DNA of 64,000 bases from Lentzea flava (lineage in GTDB: Bacteria > Actinomycetota > Actinomycetes > Mycobacteriales > Pseudonocardiaceae): NCBI RefSeq assembly GCF_014648475.1, contig NZ_BMRE01000004.1:1-64000 (forward strand), given 5' to 3'. The position numbers and the translations under genes are program-made. Positions within the stretch are counted from its first letter, which is position 1. Every line of letters starts with the position of its first letter. Under the pieces are notes generated by a model. That model worked only from the letters and a program-made list of their open reading frames with translations, did no database searches and had not been told where the DNA came from. Below are positions 45,690-53,618 of the stretch, one piece after another.

Positions 45690-45715
45690 AAACGTCCTCA
45701 GGCGTTTGGACGTTT
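45690..45715. promoter_or_regulatory. inverted repeat, candidate operator
   Basis: AAACGTCC (45690-45697) and GGACGTTT (45708-45715), a perfect 8-bp inverted repeat with a 10-base spacer, 34 bases upstream of the PI-PLC-like GTG. The half-site spacing of 18 bases centre to centre fits a dimeric regulator. Confidence 0.45.
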
Positions 45716-46027
45716 AACACTGTGGGTATCCCACGCAACGTCAGCTCCTCTTCACCAGTAGTACAACTCCACGGCAGCCGTCGCCCAGCCGAAGGGTTAG
45801 GGCCGGTTCTGAGCGCCGCCTTCACAAGCCGCGCAGGGTTCGACTCCCTCGGTTGCCACCGTTCGCTCGTCGACCCGCGGCGAGAGGTACAGGCGTCGTG
45901 GCCGACGGGCCGCGACGCCTTTCTCGTGCCGAGGCAGTTCGGATTCGTGCACGGGGGCACGAACCCCCACTGGCTGGGACCTGAAGCCGTCCCGCCTCCG
46001 GTTGGCGCACGCTCTCGCAAGCGGTGG
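45716..46027. other. 312-base intergenic region with tRNA-like fragment
   Basis: No convincing protein gene. Residues of a tRNA-like structure are visible: GGCAGCC at 45773-45779 can pair with GGTTGCC at 45851-45857 (one G-U), and AGGG-TTCGACT-CCCT at 45835-45849 looks like a T arm. The D and anticodon arms do not fold properly, so it is not called as a tRNA. Confidence 0.4.
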
Positions 46028-46306
46028 TCAGAAGGGCGGATCGCCGCCGGAGGCGAAGTCGGCCTCCTCGTGGTCCGCACGCGTCGGGGGCGGGTCGCCG
46101 CGACGTCTGGCCAGGGCGCGCAGCCGGTCGCCCGCGTACTCCAGGGCCTCGCGCAGCTGGTCGGTGGACGCGTCGGCGCGGCGGTCGACGCCCATCAGGT
46201 CGTTCAACTCCCGGTTGACCGAGCCCGGATGGCGGCTGGACTCCCTGGCGAGCACGAAGGCCGCCTTGTTGAGCGAGCTGCGCAGCGACTGCTTGTCCTG
46301 GATCAT
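46028..46306 (-). CDS. small hypothetical protein, 92 aa
   Basis: 92 residues, charged and alpha-helical (KQSLRSSLNKAAFVLARESS; TDQLREALEYAGDRLRALARR) with an acidic end. ATG 46306 is preferred over 46309 because the GGAGG ribosome site then has proper spacing. No signal peptide or membrane helix. I do not recognise a family. Confidence 0.55.
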   Translation of the reverse strand: MIQDKQSLRSSLNKAAFVLARESSRHPGSVNRELNDLMGVDRRADASTDQLREALEYAGDRLRALARRRGDPPPTRADHEEADFASGGDPPF

Positions 46307-46576
46307 CATCGGCCTCCAATGGAACTCTCGGTGACTCCACGATGACAGACAGGTCTGACAATTCCTGAAGCCCAGCTCAGGGCACGTTTCCCGGAGGCGC
46401 GGCCGCCCGGCGACGCAGCACGGTCGACCCCGCCACCAAACAGGGGGAGAGGCTGCTGCAGATCACCGGGTCGTCACGATCGACACCGGATCGTCGAACT
46501 GGCCGGAGCCGGCGCACTCCTGCCGACAGCGACCCTCCTCATCACCGCGATCGCCACCAGATCCGTCCGGGCACAG
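46307..46576. other. intergenic region downstream of cspA
   Basis: 270 bases. I see no supported gene or RNA here apart from the cspA terminator at its right edge. Confidence 0.4.
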
Positions 46577-46607
46577 AAAAGCCCGCCCGGCAGCACACCG
46601 AGCGGGC
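46577..46607 (-). terminator. rho-independent terminator of cspA
   Basis: On the minus strand GCCCGCTCGG (46607-46598) pairs with CCGGGCGGGC (46590-46581; one U-G) around a 7-base loop and is followed by TTTTC. It lies 16 bases after the cspA stop. Confidence 0.8.
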
Positions 46608-46622
46608 CGGGGAAGAGCTGAT

Positions 46623-46826
46623 TCAGATGGCGCGGACGGCCTGCGCCTGTGGTCCCTTCTGACCCTGGCCGATCTCGAACTCCACGCGCTGCTTCTCCTC
46701 CAGCGACTTGAAGCCGGTGCCCTCGATCTGCGAGTAGTGCACGAAGACGTCCGGACCACCGCCGTCCTGCGCGATGAATCCGAAGCCCTTCTCGCCGTTG
46801 AACCACTTAACGGTGCCCTGCGCCAT
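46623..46826 (-). CDS. cspA: cold-shock protein (CspA family)
   Basis: 67 residues, one cold-shock domain: [19 protein letters not shown] (RNP1 KGFGFI) and [10 protein letters not shown] (RNP2 VFVH), ending GPQAQAV. Standard length. RNA/ssDNA chaperone in the cytosol. The ATG follows GGGAGC. Monocistronic, bounded by a clear terminator. Confidence 0.96.
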   Translation of the reverse strand: MAQGTVKWFNGEKGFGFIAQDGGGPDVFVHYSQIEGTGFKSLEEKQRVEFEIGQGQKGPQAQAVRAI

Positions 46827-46964
46827 ACCAATTGCTCCCTAGAGTTGGTCCCCCGCCCAGCGGGGTGCGCGGGCAGTCTGCCAGCGGATTGTCTCTCTCA
46901 CATCGTGGTTAGCCCGGTGGTGTGACGAAGTAAGTTGAACCGGGTGTCACCGAGAGGAGCAGGG

Positions 46965-48065
46965 ATGACGAACTGGCTGGACGTCGCGCACGACGTGGCG
47001 GCGACGCTCAGGTCCGACGCGGCGGACAGGGACCGGGCCAACCAGCCACCCGCCAAAGAGGTCGAGCTGCTCCGGCAGAGCGGGCTGCTGAACGTCGAGG
47101 AGTGGGCTCAGCAGCAGAAGATCAACCGGATCATCGGCGCCGCCGACGCCAACGTCGGGCACCTCCTCGGGTACCACTACCTGCAGATCTGGCGCAGCGG
47201 GCTCTTCGACGTCCCCTTCAGCCGGGCCAAGGACCAGTTCTGGGCCGGCGTCAGCAACCCCCTCGACGCGGCCCTCGAACTGACGCCCAAAGGCACCGGC
47301 TTCCTCCTCAACGGCCGCAAGACGTTCGCCACCGGTGCGTCCGTGGCCGACCGGATCGTCGTCAGCGCCACCCGCACGGACAACGGCGAGAAGCTCACCT
47401 TCCTGCTCGACGGCAAGGCGGAAGGAATCACCTACCTGGACGACTGGGACAACATCGGCCAGCGGCTCACCGCGTCCGGTGGTGTGAGCTTCGAGAACGT
47501 CGAGGTGTCCGAGATCCTCGGTGTGCAGCCGGCGAACGAGGACCCGCGGATCAGCCTCGCCGCGATCGGCTTCCAGCTCGTCCTCGTCCAGCTCTACGTC
47601 GCCATCGCCGAGGGCGCGCTGGCCGAGGCCGCCGACTACACCCGCACGAAGACCCGCCCGTGGTTCGTCAGCGGGGTCGACCAGGCCACCGACGACCCGT
47701 ACATCGTCGCCGCGTACGGCGAGATGGTGTCCCAGACGAGGGCGGCGGGCCTGCTCGCCGACGAAGCCGCCAGGCAGCTCCACGAGGCCTCCGAGCTCGG
47801 CCGCCACCTGACGCCCGCGAAACGAGCGGAGGTCGCCGTCACCATCTCCGCGGCCAAGGTCGTCAGCACCAAGCTCGTCAACGAGGTCACCAGCCGGATC
47901 TTCGAGCAGGTCGGCGCGCGTGGAACGGCCGCGAAGTACGGCGTGGACCGGTTCTGGCGCAACGCCCGCACGCTCACGCTGCACGACCCGGTGGTCTACA
48001 AGGCCCGCGAGGTCGGCGAGCACTTCCTCACCGGTGCCCGTCCCGCCCACACCGGGTACAGCTGA
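46965..48065 (+). CDS. DszC/SfnB-like flavoprotein (acyl-CoA dehydrogenase fold)
   Basis: 366 residues. Acyl-CoA-dehydrogenase fold related to flavin-dependent monooxygenases of organosulfur use (DszC, SfnB): GHLLGYHYLQIWRSGLF, WAGVSNPLDAALE, LNGRKTFATGASVADRI, ISLAAIGFQLVLVQLYVAIAEGALAEA, and VGARGTAAKYGVDRFWRNARTLTLHDP near the C-terminus. ATG with GAGAGGAGCAGGG upstream. Its stop overlaps the mtnA-like start (TGATG), making it the first gene of a methionine-salvage operon. It may use reduced flavin to oxidise a methylthio compound; that role is inference. Confidence 0.8.
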   Translation: MTNWLDVAHDVAATLRSDAADRDRANQPPAKEVELLRQSGLLNVEEWAQQQKINRIIGAADANVGHLLGYHYLQIWRSGLFDVPFSRAKDQFWAGVSNPLDAALELTPKGTGFLLNGRKTFATGASVADRIVVSATRTDNGEKLTFLLDGKAEGITYLDDWDNIGQRLTASGGVSFENVEVSEILGVQPANEDPRISLAAIGFQLVLVQLYVAIAEGALAEAADYTRTKTRPWFVSGVDQATDDPYIVAAYGEMVSQTRAAGLLADEAARQLHEASELGRHLTPAKRAEVAVTISAAKVVSTKLVNEVTSRIFEQVGARGTAAKYGVDRFWRNARTLTLHDPVVYKAREVGEHFLTGARPAHTGYS

Positions 48066-49066
48066 TGCAGCCGGTGCTCGCCGACTCGGTCAAGCTCACC
48101 GACGACGGCGTGCTGATCCTCGACCGCCGCGAGTTCCCGTTCGAACGCACCTGGGTGCTCTGCCGGACCGTCGAGGACGTCGCGCGGGCCATCGAGGACA
48201 TGGTCACCCAGTCCTCCGGCCCGTACTTCGCGGTCCTCTACGGCATGGTGCTCAAGGCGAGGACCCTGGAGGACAAGCCCTTCGCCCAGGCCCGCGCGGA
48301 GCTCGCCAGGACCGCACAGCTGCTTGAGAACACCCGGCGCACCAACAACGCCCTGCGCAAGGCCACCAAGATCGTCCTCGACGCCGTCGACGAGGCCCAG
48401 GACGTCCGGAGCGCCTTGCAGGGCGCGCACAACGGCGACGCGGTGTACCGGGCGAAGAGCCAGGCGCTCGGCGAGCACACCGCGAACCTGCTGCCGGACG
48501 AAGCCACCGTGCTCACCCACTGCTGGGCCGATCTCTACCTGACCGAAACGGTCAGAGCCGCCCAGCAGCAGGGCAAGAAGCTCCGGTTCTTCTGCACCGA
48601 GACCAGGCCCTACCTGCAGGGAGCCCGGCTCACCGCCGAGACGTTGATCGAGATGGGCGTGGACACGACGCTCATCACGGACGGCATGGGCGCGGCCGTG
48701 CTGCAATCCGGTGAGGTCGACGCATTGGTCACGGCGGCCGATCGGGTCACCATGGACGGGCACGTCGTCAACAAGGTCGGCACACTGGGGCTGGCCGTGG
48801 CCGCCCACGCGTTCGGCGTACCGTTTCACGCCCTGGTGCAGGCACCGGACCGGCAGGCGCCGACCGCGGCGGACGTGCCGATCGAACACCGCGACGGCGC
48901 GGAGGTGCTGCAGGTGCTCGGCAGACCGAGTGCCACGCCGCGGGTGAAGGGGCTGTACCCGGCGTTCGACGTCACGCCGCCGCGGTTCGTCACGGACGTG
49001 GTGACGGACAGAGGGGTGTTCGGCGCCGGGGAGCTGGACAAGTACTACGAGGGAGAACAGCGGTGA
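48065..49066 (+). CDS. mtnA: methylthioribose-1-phosphate isomerase-like (MtnA/aIF-2B family), divergent
   Basis: 333 residues. The C-terminal half has the family core: LTHC with Cys153, FCTETRPYLQGARLTAETL, ITDGMG with Asp206, VDALVTAADRV, VNKVGTLGLAVAAHAFGVPF. The usual HCNAG around the catalytic Cys is HCWAD here, and the N-terminal substrate loop RGAPAIG is not visible (TQSSGPYFAVLYG instead). Position before mtnC-mtnB-mtnD argues for ribose-1-phosphate to ribulose-1-phosphate isomerisation in methionine salvage. Divergent motifs leave room for a modified substrate. TGATG overlap with the flavoprotein gene. Confidence 0.75.
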   Translation: MQPVLADSVKLTDDGVLILDRREFPFERTWVLCRTVEDVARAIEDMVTQSSGPYFAVLYGMVLKARTLEDKPFAQARAELARTAQLLENTRRTNNALRKATKIVLDAVDEAQDVRSALQGAHNGDAVYRAKSQALGEHTANLLPDEATVLTHCWADLYLTETVRAAQQQGKKLRFFCTETRPYLQGARLTAETLIEMGVDTTLITDGMGAAVLQSGEVDALVTAADRVTMDGHVVNKVGTLGLAVAAHAFGVPFHALVQAPDRQAPTAADVPIEHRDGAEVLQVLGRPSATPRVKGLYPAFDVTPPRFVTDVVTDRGVFGAGELDKYYEGEQR

Positions 49067-49719
49067 GCAAGTGGGTCGTGCTCGACATCGAGGGCACGCT
49101 GAGCGCGACGGACCAGGTGCTGGTCGTCCTGTACGACTACGCCCGGCCGAGGCTCGGGCCCTGGATCGAGGAGCACGGTGACGACCCCGTGGTCGCCGAC
49201 GCCGTCAAGCAGATCAAGGAACTCGCCGGCCACGACGACGTCGTCAAGGCGCTGCACGACTGGATGGACGCCGACCAGAAGGTCACGCCCCTCAAGACGT
49301 TGCAGGGCCTCATCTGGCAGCAGGGCTACGCGCAGGGCGACCTCGTCGCGGAGTTCTTCCCCGACGTCGTCCCCGCGCTGCGCAAGTGGCACGACGACGG
49401 CGTGAAGCTCGCGATCTTCTCGTCCGGCTCGGTCGCGGGCCAGATCGCGTTCTTCAAGCACACCACCGACGGCGACCTGACCCCGTTGCTGGAGCACCAC
49501 TTCGACACGGTCAACGCCGGCCCGAAGCGCGAAGCCGAGTCGTACCGCAAGATCGCCGCGGTGCTGCAGAGCGACGACATCACGTTCTACAGCGACGTCC
49601 CGGCCGAGCTGCACGCCGCGCAGGAGGCGGGCTGGAAGACGGTCGGTGTCGCGCGCGCCGGTGAGCCGTACGGCAACGCCGACTTCACGCCGCACCCGAC
49701 CGTGTGGGAACTCTCGTGA
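49063..49719 (+). CDS. mtnC: enolase-phosphatase E1 (acireductone synthase)
   Basis: 218 residues, HAD superfamily. Nucleophile motif VLDIEGTLSATD (Asp8), IFSSGS motif II, GPKREAESYRKIA with the conserved Lys, and FYSDVPAELHAAQEAGW motif III/IV. Converts 2,3-diketo-5-methylthiopentyl-1-phosphate to acireductone in methionine salvage, cytosolic and Mg-dependent. GTG overlaps the mtnA stop; stop overlaps the mtnB start (GTGA). Confidence 0.93.
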   Translation: MSKWVVLDIEGTLSATDQVLVVLYDYARPRLGPWIEEHGDDPVVADAVKQIKELAGHDDVVKALHDWMDADQKVTPLKTLQGLIWQQGYAQGDLVAEFFPDVVPALRKWHDDGVKLAIFSSGSVAGQIAFFKHTTDGDLTPLLEHHFDTVNAGPKREAESYRKIAAVLQSDDITFYSDVPAELHAAQEAGWKTVGVARAGEPYGNADFTPHPTVWELS

Positions 49720-50312
49720 CGGCAGAGCTCGCCCGCGAGTGCGTCCGGTACGCCCGGATGGGCTGGATGCGCGGCACCTCGGGCAACCTTTCCGTGGTGC
49801 TGCAACGGGATCCGCTGCGCCTCGCGGTCACGGTCAGCGGCGTCGACAAGGGCGAGATCACCGCGGAGGACAGCGTGGTGATCGACTCCGAAGGCCTCGC
49901 CGTCGACTCCGACAAGATCCCGTCCGCGGAGGCCGGTCTGCACGCCAGGATCGCCAGGGTCGCCGGGGCGGGCGCGGTCGTGCACGTCCACGCGCTGGCA
50001 CCGGTCGTGGCTGCGGAGCACTGGCCGGACGGCGTGGTGCTCAAAGACCTCGAAATGCTCAAGGGTTTCGGACGGCAGGCCCACGAGGAAATCGTCATCC
50101 CGGTCGTGCCGAACTCGCAGGACATGGTCGAGCTCGGCGACGCGTTCGAGAAGGGCTTCGATCCTGGCGTTCCGGCGTTGCTCGTCGCACGGCACGGGGT
50201 GTACGTCTGGGGTGACGACCTGATGCAGGCCCGGCACCGCCTGGAATGCCTGGAGTGGTTGCTGCGCTTCAAGGTGGAGACGCGAGACATCTTTACGGGG
50301 AGGCACTCATGA
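49716..50312 (+). CDS. mtnB: methylthioribulose-1-phosphate dehydratase
   Basis: 198 residues, class II aldolase fold. RGTSGNLSV phosphate-binding loop, AEAGLHARIAR with the conserved Glu, metal ligands VVHVHA (two His) and ARHGVYVWG (third His). Dehydrates methylthioribulose-1-phosphate. GTG 49716 chosen because it forms GTGA with the mtnC stop; its own stop overlaps mtnD (ATGA). Confidence 0.93.
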   Translation: MTAELARECVRYARMGWMRGTSGNLSVVLQRDPLRLAVTVSGVDKGEITAEDSVVIDSEGLAVDSDKIPSAEAGLHARIARVAGAGAVVHVHALAPVVAAEHWPDGVVLKDLEMLKGFGRQAHEEIVIPVVPNSQDMVELGDAFEKGFDPGVPALLVARHGVYVWGDDLMQARHRLECLEWLLRFKVETRDIFTGRHS

Positions 50313-50872
50313 CGCTGCTGACGGTGTGGCCGGACTCCGGCCCGGAGGAGACCCTCGTCCGCACCACCGACCCCGAGGAGATCGCCACCGCGCTCAAGGA
50401 GCACGGCGTGCGCTTCCACCGGTGGTCCGTTGTGGACGGTGTGACCGCCGAGAACGCCTTGCAGGTGTATGAGAAGGACATCGCCCGCGTCAGCGAGACG
50501 GAGGGCTACACCTACGTCGACGCGATGGAGATGACGCCGGCCGACACCGACGAGTACCGCGCGAAGGCCGTCGAGTTCCGCAACAAGTTCCTCGCCGAGC
50601 ACACGCACGACGACGACGAGGACCGCTACTTCGCCCGTGGCGCAGGCGTTTTCTACCTGCACATCGGCGACAAGGTGTACGCGGTGTTCTGCGAGGCGGG
50701 CGACCTGCTGAGCGTCCCGGCGAACACGACGCACTGGTTCGACATGGGCACGACGCCGGACTACGTGTCGATCCGCTTCTTCCACGACGACGACGGCTGG
50801 ATCGGCAACTTCACCGGCAGCGACATCGCCACGAAGTTCCCGACGTTCGACGAGCTCCGTTCAGGCATCTGA
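50309..50872 (+). CDS. mtnD: acireductone dioxygenase
   Basis: 187 residues, cupin fold. Metal-binding EHTHDDDEDRYFARG (two His and a Glu) and the later His in NTTHWFDMG. With iron it makes the methionine precursor 4-methylthio-2-oxobutanoate, with nickel an off-pathway product. ATGA overlap with mtnB. Last gene of the salvage operon; mtnK/mtnP are not in this window. Confidence 0.95.
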   Translation: MTLLTVWPDSGPEETLVRTTDPEEIATALKEHGVRFHRWSVVDGVTAENALQVYEKDIARVSETEGYTYVDAMEMTPADTDEYRAKAVEFRNKFLAEHTHDDDEDRYFARGAGVFYLHIGDKVYAVFCEAGDLLSVPANTTHWFDMGTTPDYVSIRFFHDDDGWIGNFTGSDIATKFPTFDELRSGI

Positions 50873-50926
50873 ATCTCGTTCCGGAACTTCGCCCAGCTGT
50901 TGATCCCTCCGCCTTCGTGCCGCCAC

Positions 50927-50942
50927 AGTGGTACAGACCACT
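50927..50942. promoter_or_regulatory. DasR-type (dre-like) operator 1
   Basis: AGTGGTACAGACCACT, 13 of 16 positions matching the Streptomyces DasR element ACTGGTCTAGACCACT and strongly palindromic, 25 bases before the GTG of the first lyase-like gene. A second copy precedes the paralogue. Confidence 0.6.
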
Positions 50943-50966
50943 TATCGAAGGTCGGAGGGATTCACC

Positions 50967-51644
50967 GTGGAAACCCCTGCTCTCCACCCACGTCGTTCCG
51001 TGCTCGCCCTCGCCCTCGCCACACCCCTGATCGTGGCCCCGGCGGGTCAGGCTCTTGCTCAGCCGCCGTCCGCCCAATGGGTTTCGACGCCGTACACGTA
51101 CACGATGCAGAAGCCGTACAACTTGCCGTTGAGCGCGCGCTACAAGTACGAAGGCGGCGTGCACACGATGTGGGTCTACGACTACGACCAGCCCCACACC
51201 CAAGGCAGCCCAACGGATCCGCGCACCGAGATGCGCTTCAACCAGGAGTACTCCAGCGGCCAGCGCGCCTGGGAGGGCGAGATCTACGTCCCGGCCGGCG
51301 TGAGCGGCCCGACCGTCGTGCAGATCCTGCGCGGCAACAGGCCCGACGGCACCCGCGCCACCGACGTGATGCTCAACGTCGCCAACATCAACGGCGGCAC
51401 CCTGCGCAAGGACAGCAACCAGGTCATCGCGACCGGCATCTACAACAAGTGGTTCAGGATCCGCGTCGAGCACACCGCGGTCGCGGGCGGCCGGGGCACC
51501 GTCAAGACCTACTACAACGGCGCCCTGAAACTGACGCACCCCGACGAGGGCCCGGCGACGCGCTACTTCAAGAACGGCGTCTACCACCACGGCAGTGGCC
51601 GCGCGGAGGCCCGTTTCCGCAACATCACCTACTGGAGCCAGTGA
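50967..51644 (+). CDS. secreted polysaccharide-lyase-like protein (jelly roll)
   Basis: 225 residues. Twin-arginine-like start HPRRSVLALALATPL and signal cleavage near ALA-QP. The mature part is beta-rich with DPRTEMRFNQEYSSGQRAWEGEIYVP, PTVVQILR and YNKWFRIRVEHTAV, resembling jelly-roll lyases of the PL7/PL20 (alginate/glucuronan lyase) type. Catalytic residues in this family are Arg, His, Gln and Tyr; R in RTE, Q in VVQIL and Y/H in VYHHGSG are candidates. GTG with GGAGGGA upstream. Has a close paralogue at 52020. Confidence 0.7.
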   Translation: METPALHPRRSVLALALATPLIVAPAGQALAQPPSAQWVSTPYTYTMQKPYNLPLSARYKYEGGVHTMWVYDYDQPHTQGSPTDPRTEMRFNQEYSSGQRAWEGEIYVPAGVSGPTVVQILRGNRPDGTRATDVMLNVANINGGTLRKDSNQVIATGIYNKWFRIRVEHTAVAGGRGTVKTYYNGALKLTHPDEGPATRYFKNGVYHHGSGRAEARFRNITYWSQ

Positions 51645-51662
51645 CCCGGATGTGGTCGGCCC

Positions 51663-51770
51663 GTGCGACCTCCCACTCCGATCGAGCAACGGCTGCTCCA
51701 GTCCCAGCTGGGAGTGGACCGGTCCGCGATCGGTGAGCTGGGGCAGACGTTCAGGCGGAGTTGTGCGTGA
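51663..51770 (+). CDS. possible small protein, 35 aa
   Basis: 35 residues from GTG, starting RPPTPIEQRLLQSQLGVDRS. It lies between the two lyase-like paralogues, and its stop overlaps the next GTG in a GTGA arrangement typical of coupled genes here. No ribosome site is obvious and no family is recognised. The two small frames could also be remnants of one frameshifted gene. Confidence 0.3.
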   Translation: MRPPTPIEQRLLQSQLGVDRSAIGELGQTFRRSCA

Positions 51771-51940
51771 ACAGCCCGCGGATCACCGAGCTGGCCTGCC
51801 TGTGGCGGACCGCGCCCGGCTCCGGTCTGCCGGAGCCGGGCGGCGAGTTCCTCGGTGCGATGCTCGACCACTTCCCGGAGCTGTTCCCCGCCTGGGACTA
51901 CGCCGATCTGCGCGAGCGTTTCGCCGCCCGGTTCGGCTGA
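51767..51940 (+). CDS. possible small protein, 57 aa
   Basis: 57 residues (NSPRITELACLWRTAPGSG... ending ADLRERFAARFG), globular-looking with aromatic and charged residues. GTG overlaps the stop of the preceding small frame. Coding-like composition; no family recognised. Confidence 0.35.
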   Translation: MNSPRITELACLWRTAPGSGLPEPGGEFLGAMLDHFPELFPAWDYADLRERFAARFG

Positions 51941-51983
51941 CCGGAATTTCGGTGATTGCGGAGCCCGGCCCCGGTGTGGAGAT

Positions 51984-51999
51984 CCTGGTCCAGACCACT
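51984..51999. promoter_or_regulatory. DasR-type (dre-like) operator 2
   Basis: CCTGGTCCAGACCACT, 14 of 16 positions matching the DasR element ACTGGTCTAGACCACT, 21 bases before the GTG of the second lyase-like gene. The following bases (A-CCGAGGCCGGAGG) also match the region after operator 1, so operator and leader were duplicated with the gene. Confidence 0.65.
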
Positions 52000-52019
52000 A
52001 ACCGAGGCCGGAGGCTTCC

Positions 52020-52667
52020 GTGACCCTGCCCCGTCGTTCCCTCTTCGCCCTGCCCGCCGTCGCCCTGCTCGCGACGCCCGCGCAGGCGGCACCGGCGTGG
52101 ACGGAGACACCGTTCACCTACAAGATCCAGAAGCCGTGGAACCTGCCGCAGAGCGCGCGCTACAAGTACGAAGGCGGCGTCCACTCGATGTGGGTGTACG
52201 ACACGGACGAGCCGATGAGCGAGGGCAGCAAGACCGACCCGCGCACCGAGATGCGGTGGGAGCAGGAGTACTCCAGCGGCCAGCACGCCTGGCAAGGCGA
52301 GATCTACGTGCCGAGCGGCGTCAACGGCCCCACCGTCATGCAGATCCTGCGCGTGCGCGGCGGCGATCCCGGCACCCCGGCCACCGACTTCATGCTCAAC
52401 GTCAGCAACGCCAACGGCGGCACGCTCCGGTACTACACGAGCACGGTGATCGCTCAGAACATCTACAACACCTGGATCCGCATCCGCGTCGAGCACTCCG
52501 CCGTCGCCGGCGGCACCGGCAAGATCAAGGTCTACGCGAACGGCGCTCTGAAAGCGACCGTGTCCGACCGCGGCAAGGCCACCCGCCACTTCAAGAACGG
52601 CGTCTACCACCACGGCAGCGGCCGCGCGGAGGCCCGTTTCCGCAACATCACCTACTGGCGCCAGTGA
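52020..52667 (+). CDS. secreted polysaccharide-lyase-like protein, tandem paralogue
   Basis: 215 residues, signal peptide (LPRRSLFALPAVALLATPAQA, Arg-Arg as in Tat signals). Same architecture as the gene at 50967: SARYKYEGGVHSMWVYD, DPRTEMRWEQEYSSGQHAWQGEIYVP, GPTVMQILRVRGG, GVYHHGSGRAEARFRNITYW. The two share most of their length, differing mainly in the signal peptide and central loops. GTG with GGAGG. Probably an extracellular enzyme for an acidic polysaccharide controlled, like its neighbour, by a DasR-type repressor. Confidence 0.7.
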   Translation: MTLPRRSLFALPAVALLATPAQAAPAWTETPFTYKIQKPWNLPQSARYKYEGGVHSMWVYDTDEPMSEGSKTDPRTEMRWEQEYSSGQHAWQGEIYVPSGVNGPTVMQILRVRGGDPGTPATDFMLNVSNANGGTLRYYTSTVIAQNIYNTWIRIRVEHSAVAGGTGKIKVYANGALKATVSDRGKATRHFKNGVYHHGSGRAEARFRNITYWRQ

Positions 52668-52682
52668 CCCTAGAGTGGGCTC

Positions 52683-53618
52683 ATGAGCTCACAGGTGGCG
52701 GTGGCATCGCTCGGCGGCACGATCACGATGACGGGCTCCGGCGCGGTGTCACCGACACTCGGCGCGAAAGACCTGGTCCAGGGCCTCGACGTGGGCGAGA
52801 TCGCCACCCTGGCGACGATCCCCGGCGCCTCGCTCACCTTCACCACGTTGCTGGAAGCGTTCGACTGGGCCGACAAGCAGGTCTCCGGCGGCGCCGGCGG
52901 CGTCGTGATCATCCAGGGCACCGACACCCTCGAAGAGACCGCGTACTTCTTCGACTGCCTGTGGCCGCACGACGAACCCGTCGTCGTCACCGGCGCCATG
53001 CGACACCCCGGCCTGCCCGGCGCCGACGGCCCGGCGAACCTGGCCGCGGCCGTCGTGGTGGCGGGCGCCGCCAACTCGCGCGGCCGCGGCGCCCTGCTGG
53101 TGATCAACGACGAGATCCACGCCGCCCGCTGGCTCCGCAAGGCGCACAGCAGCCTGCCGAGCGCGTTCGAGTCGTTCCCCGGCCCGCTCGGCCTCGTCGT
53201 CGAAGGCCACCCGCACTACTTCCACCCCTCGCACCGCCTGCCCGCGTTGCCGCGCCCGCAGGACGTGCCCGCCGTCCAGCTCGTCGAGGCGACACTGGAC
53301 GACGACGGCTCGCTCCTCGACTGGCTCAACGTCGGCGGAGTCGTCGTCGCGGCGACGGGCGCCGGGCACGTCTCCGAGGGCATGGCCGAGGCGATCTCGC
53401 GGGCCCGGTTCCCGGTCGTCGTCGCGACGCGGACCGGCGCGGGCACCACGCTGCGCACCACGTACGGCTTCACCGGGTCCGAGTCGGACCTGATCAAGCG
53501 CGGTGCCGTCATGGCGGGCTGGCTGTGTCCCCGCAAGGCGCGTGTGCTGCTGCGGCTCGCCCTCGGCGCGTCGCACCCCGTCGAGGACGTTTTCGCAGCT
53601 CGCGGCAGCGTTTTCTAG
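52683..53618 (+). CDS. L-asparaginase
   Basis: 311 residues. Both active-site Thr motifs are present: VASLGGTITM (Thr near 14) and IIQGTDTLEETAYFF (TDT, then the conserved Glu), plus GAMRHPGLPGADGPANL and a conserved VVATRTGAGTT C-terminal region. Cytosolic (no signal). Converts asparagine to aspartate and ammonia. 15 bases after the second lyase-like gene, so possibly co-transcribed; its stop overlaps the convergent TetR gene by 4 bases. Confidence 0.9.
   Translation: MSSQVAVASLGGTITMTGSGAVSPTLGAKDLVQGLDVGEIATLATIPGASLTFTTLLEAFDWADKQVSGGAGGVVIIQGTDTLEETAYFFDCLWPHDEPVVVTGAMRHPGLPGADGPANLAAAVVVAGAANSRGRGALLVINDEIHAARWLRKAHSSLPSAFESFPGPLGLVVEGHPHYFHPSHRLPALPRPQDVPAVQLVEATLDDDGSLLDWLNVGGVVVAATGAGHVSEGMAEAISRARFPVVVATRTGAGTTLRTTYGFTGSESDLIKRGAVMAGWLCPRKARVLLRLALGASHPVEDVFAARGSVF

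Noticed and set aside
45773..45858. tRNA gene
   Set aside because: Acceptor and T arm are plausible, but the D and anticodon arms do not form and spacing is wrong for either tRNA class.
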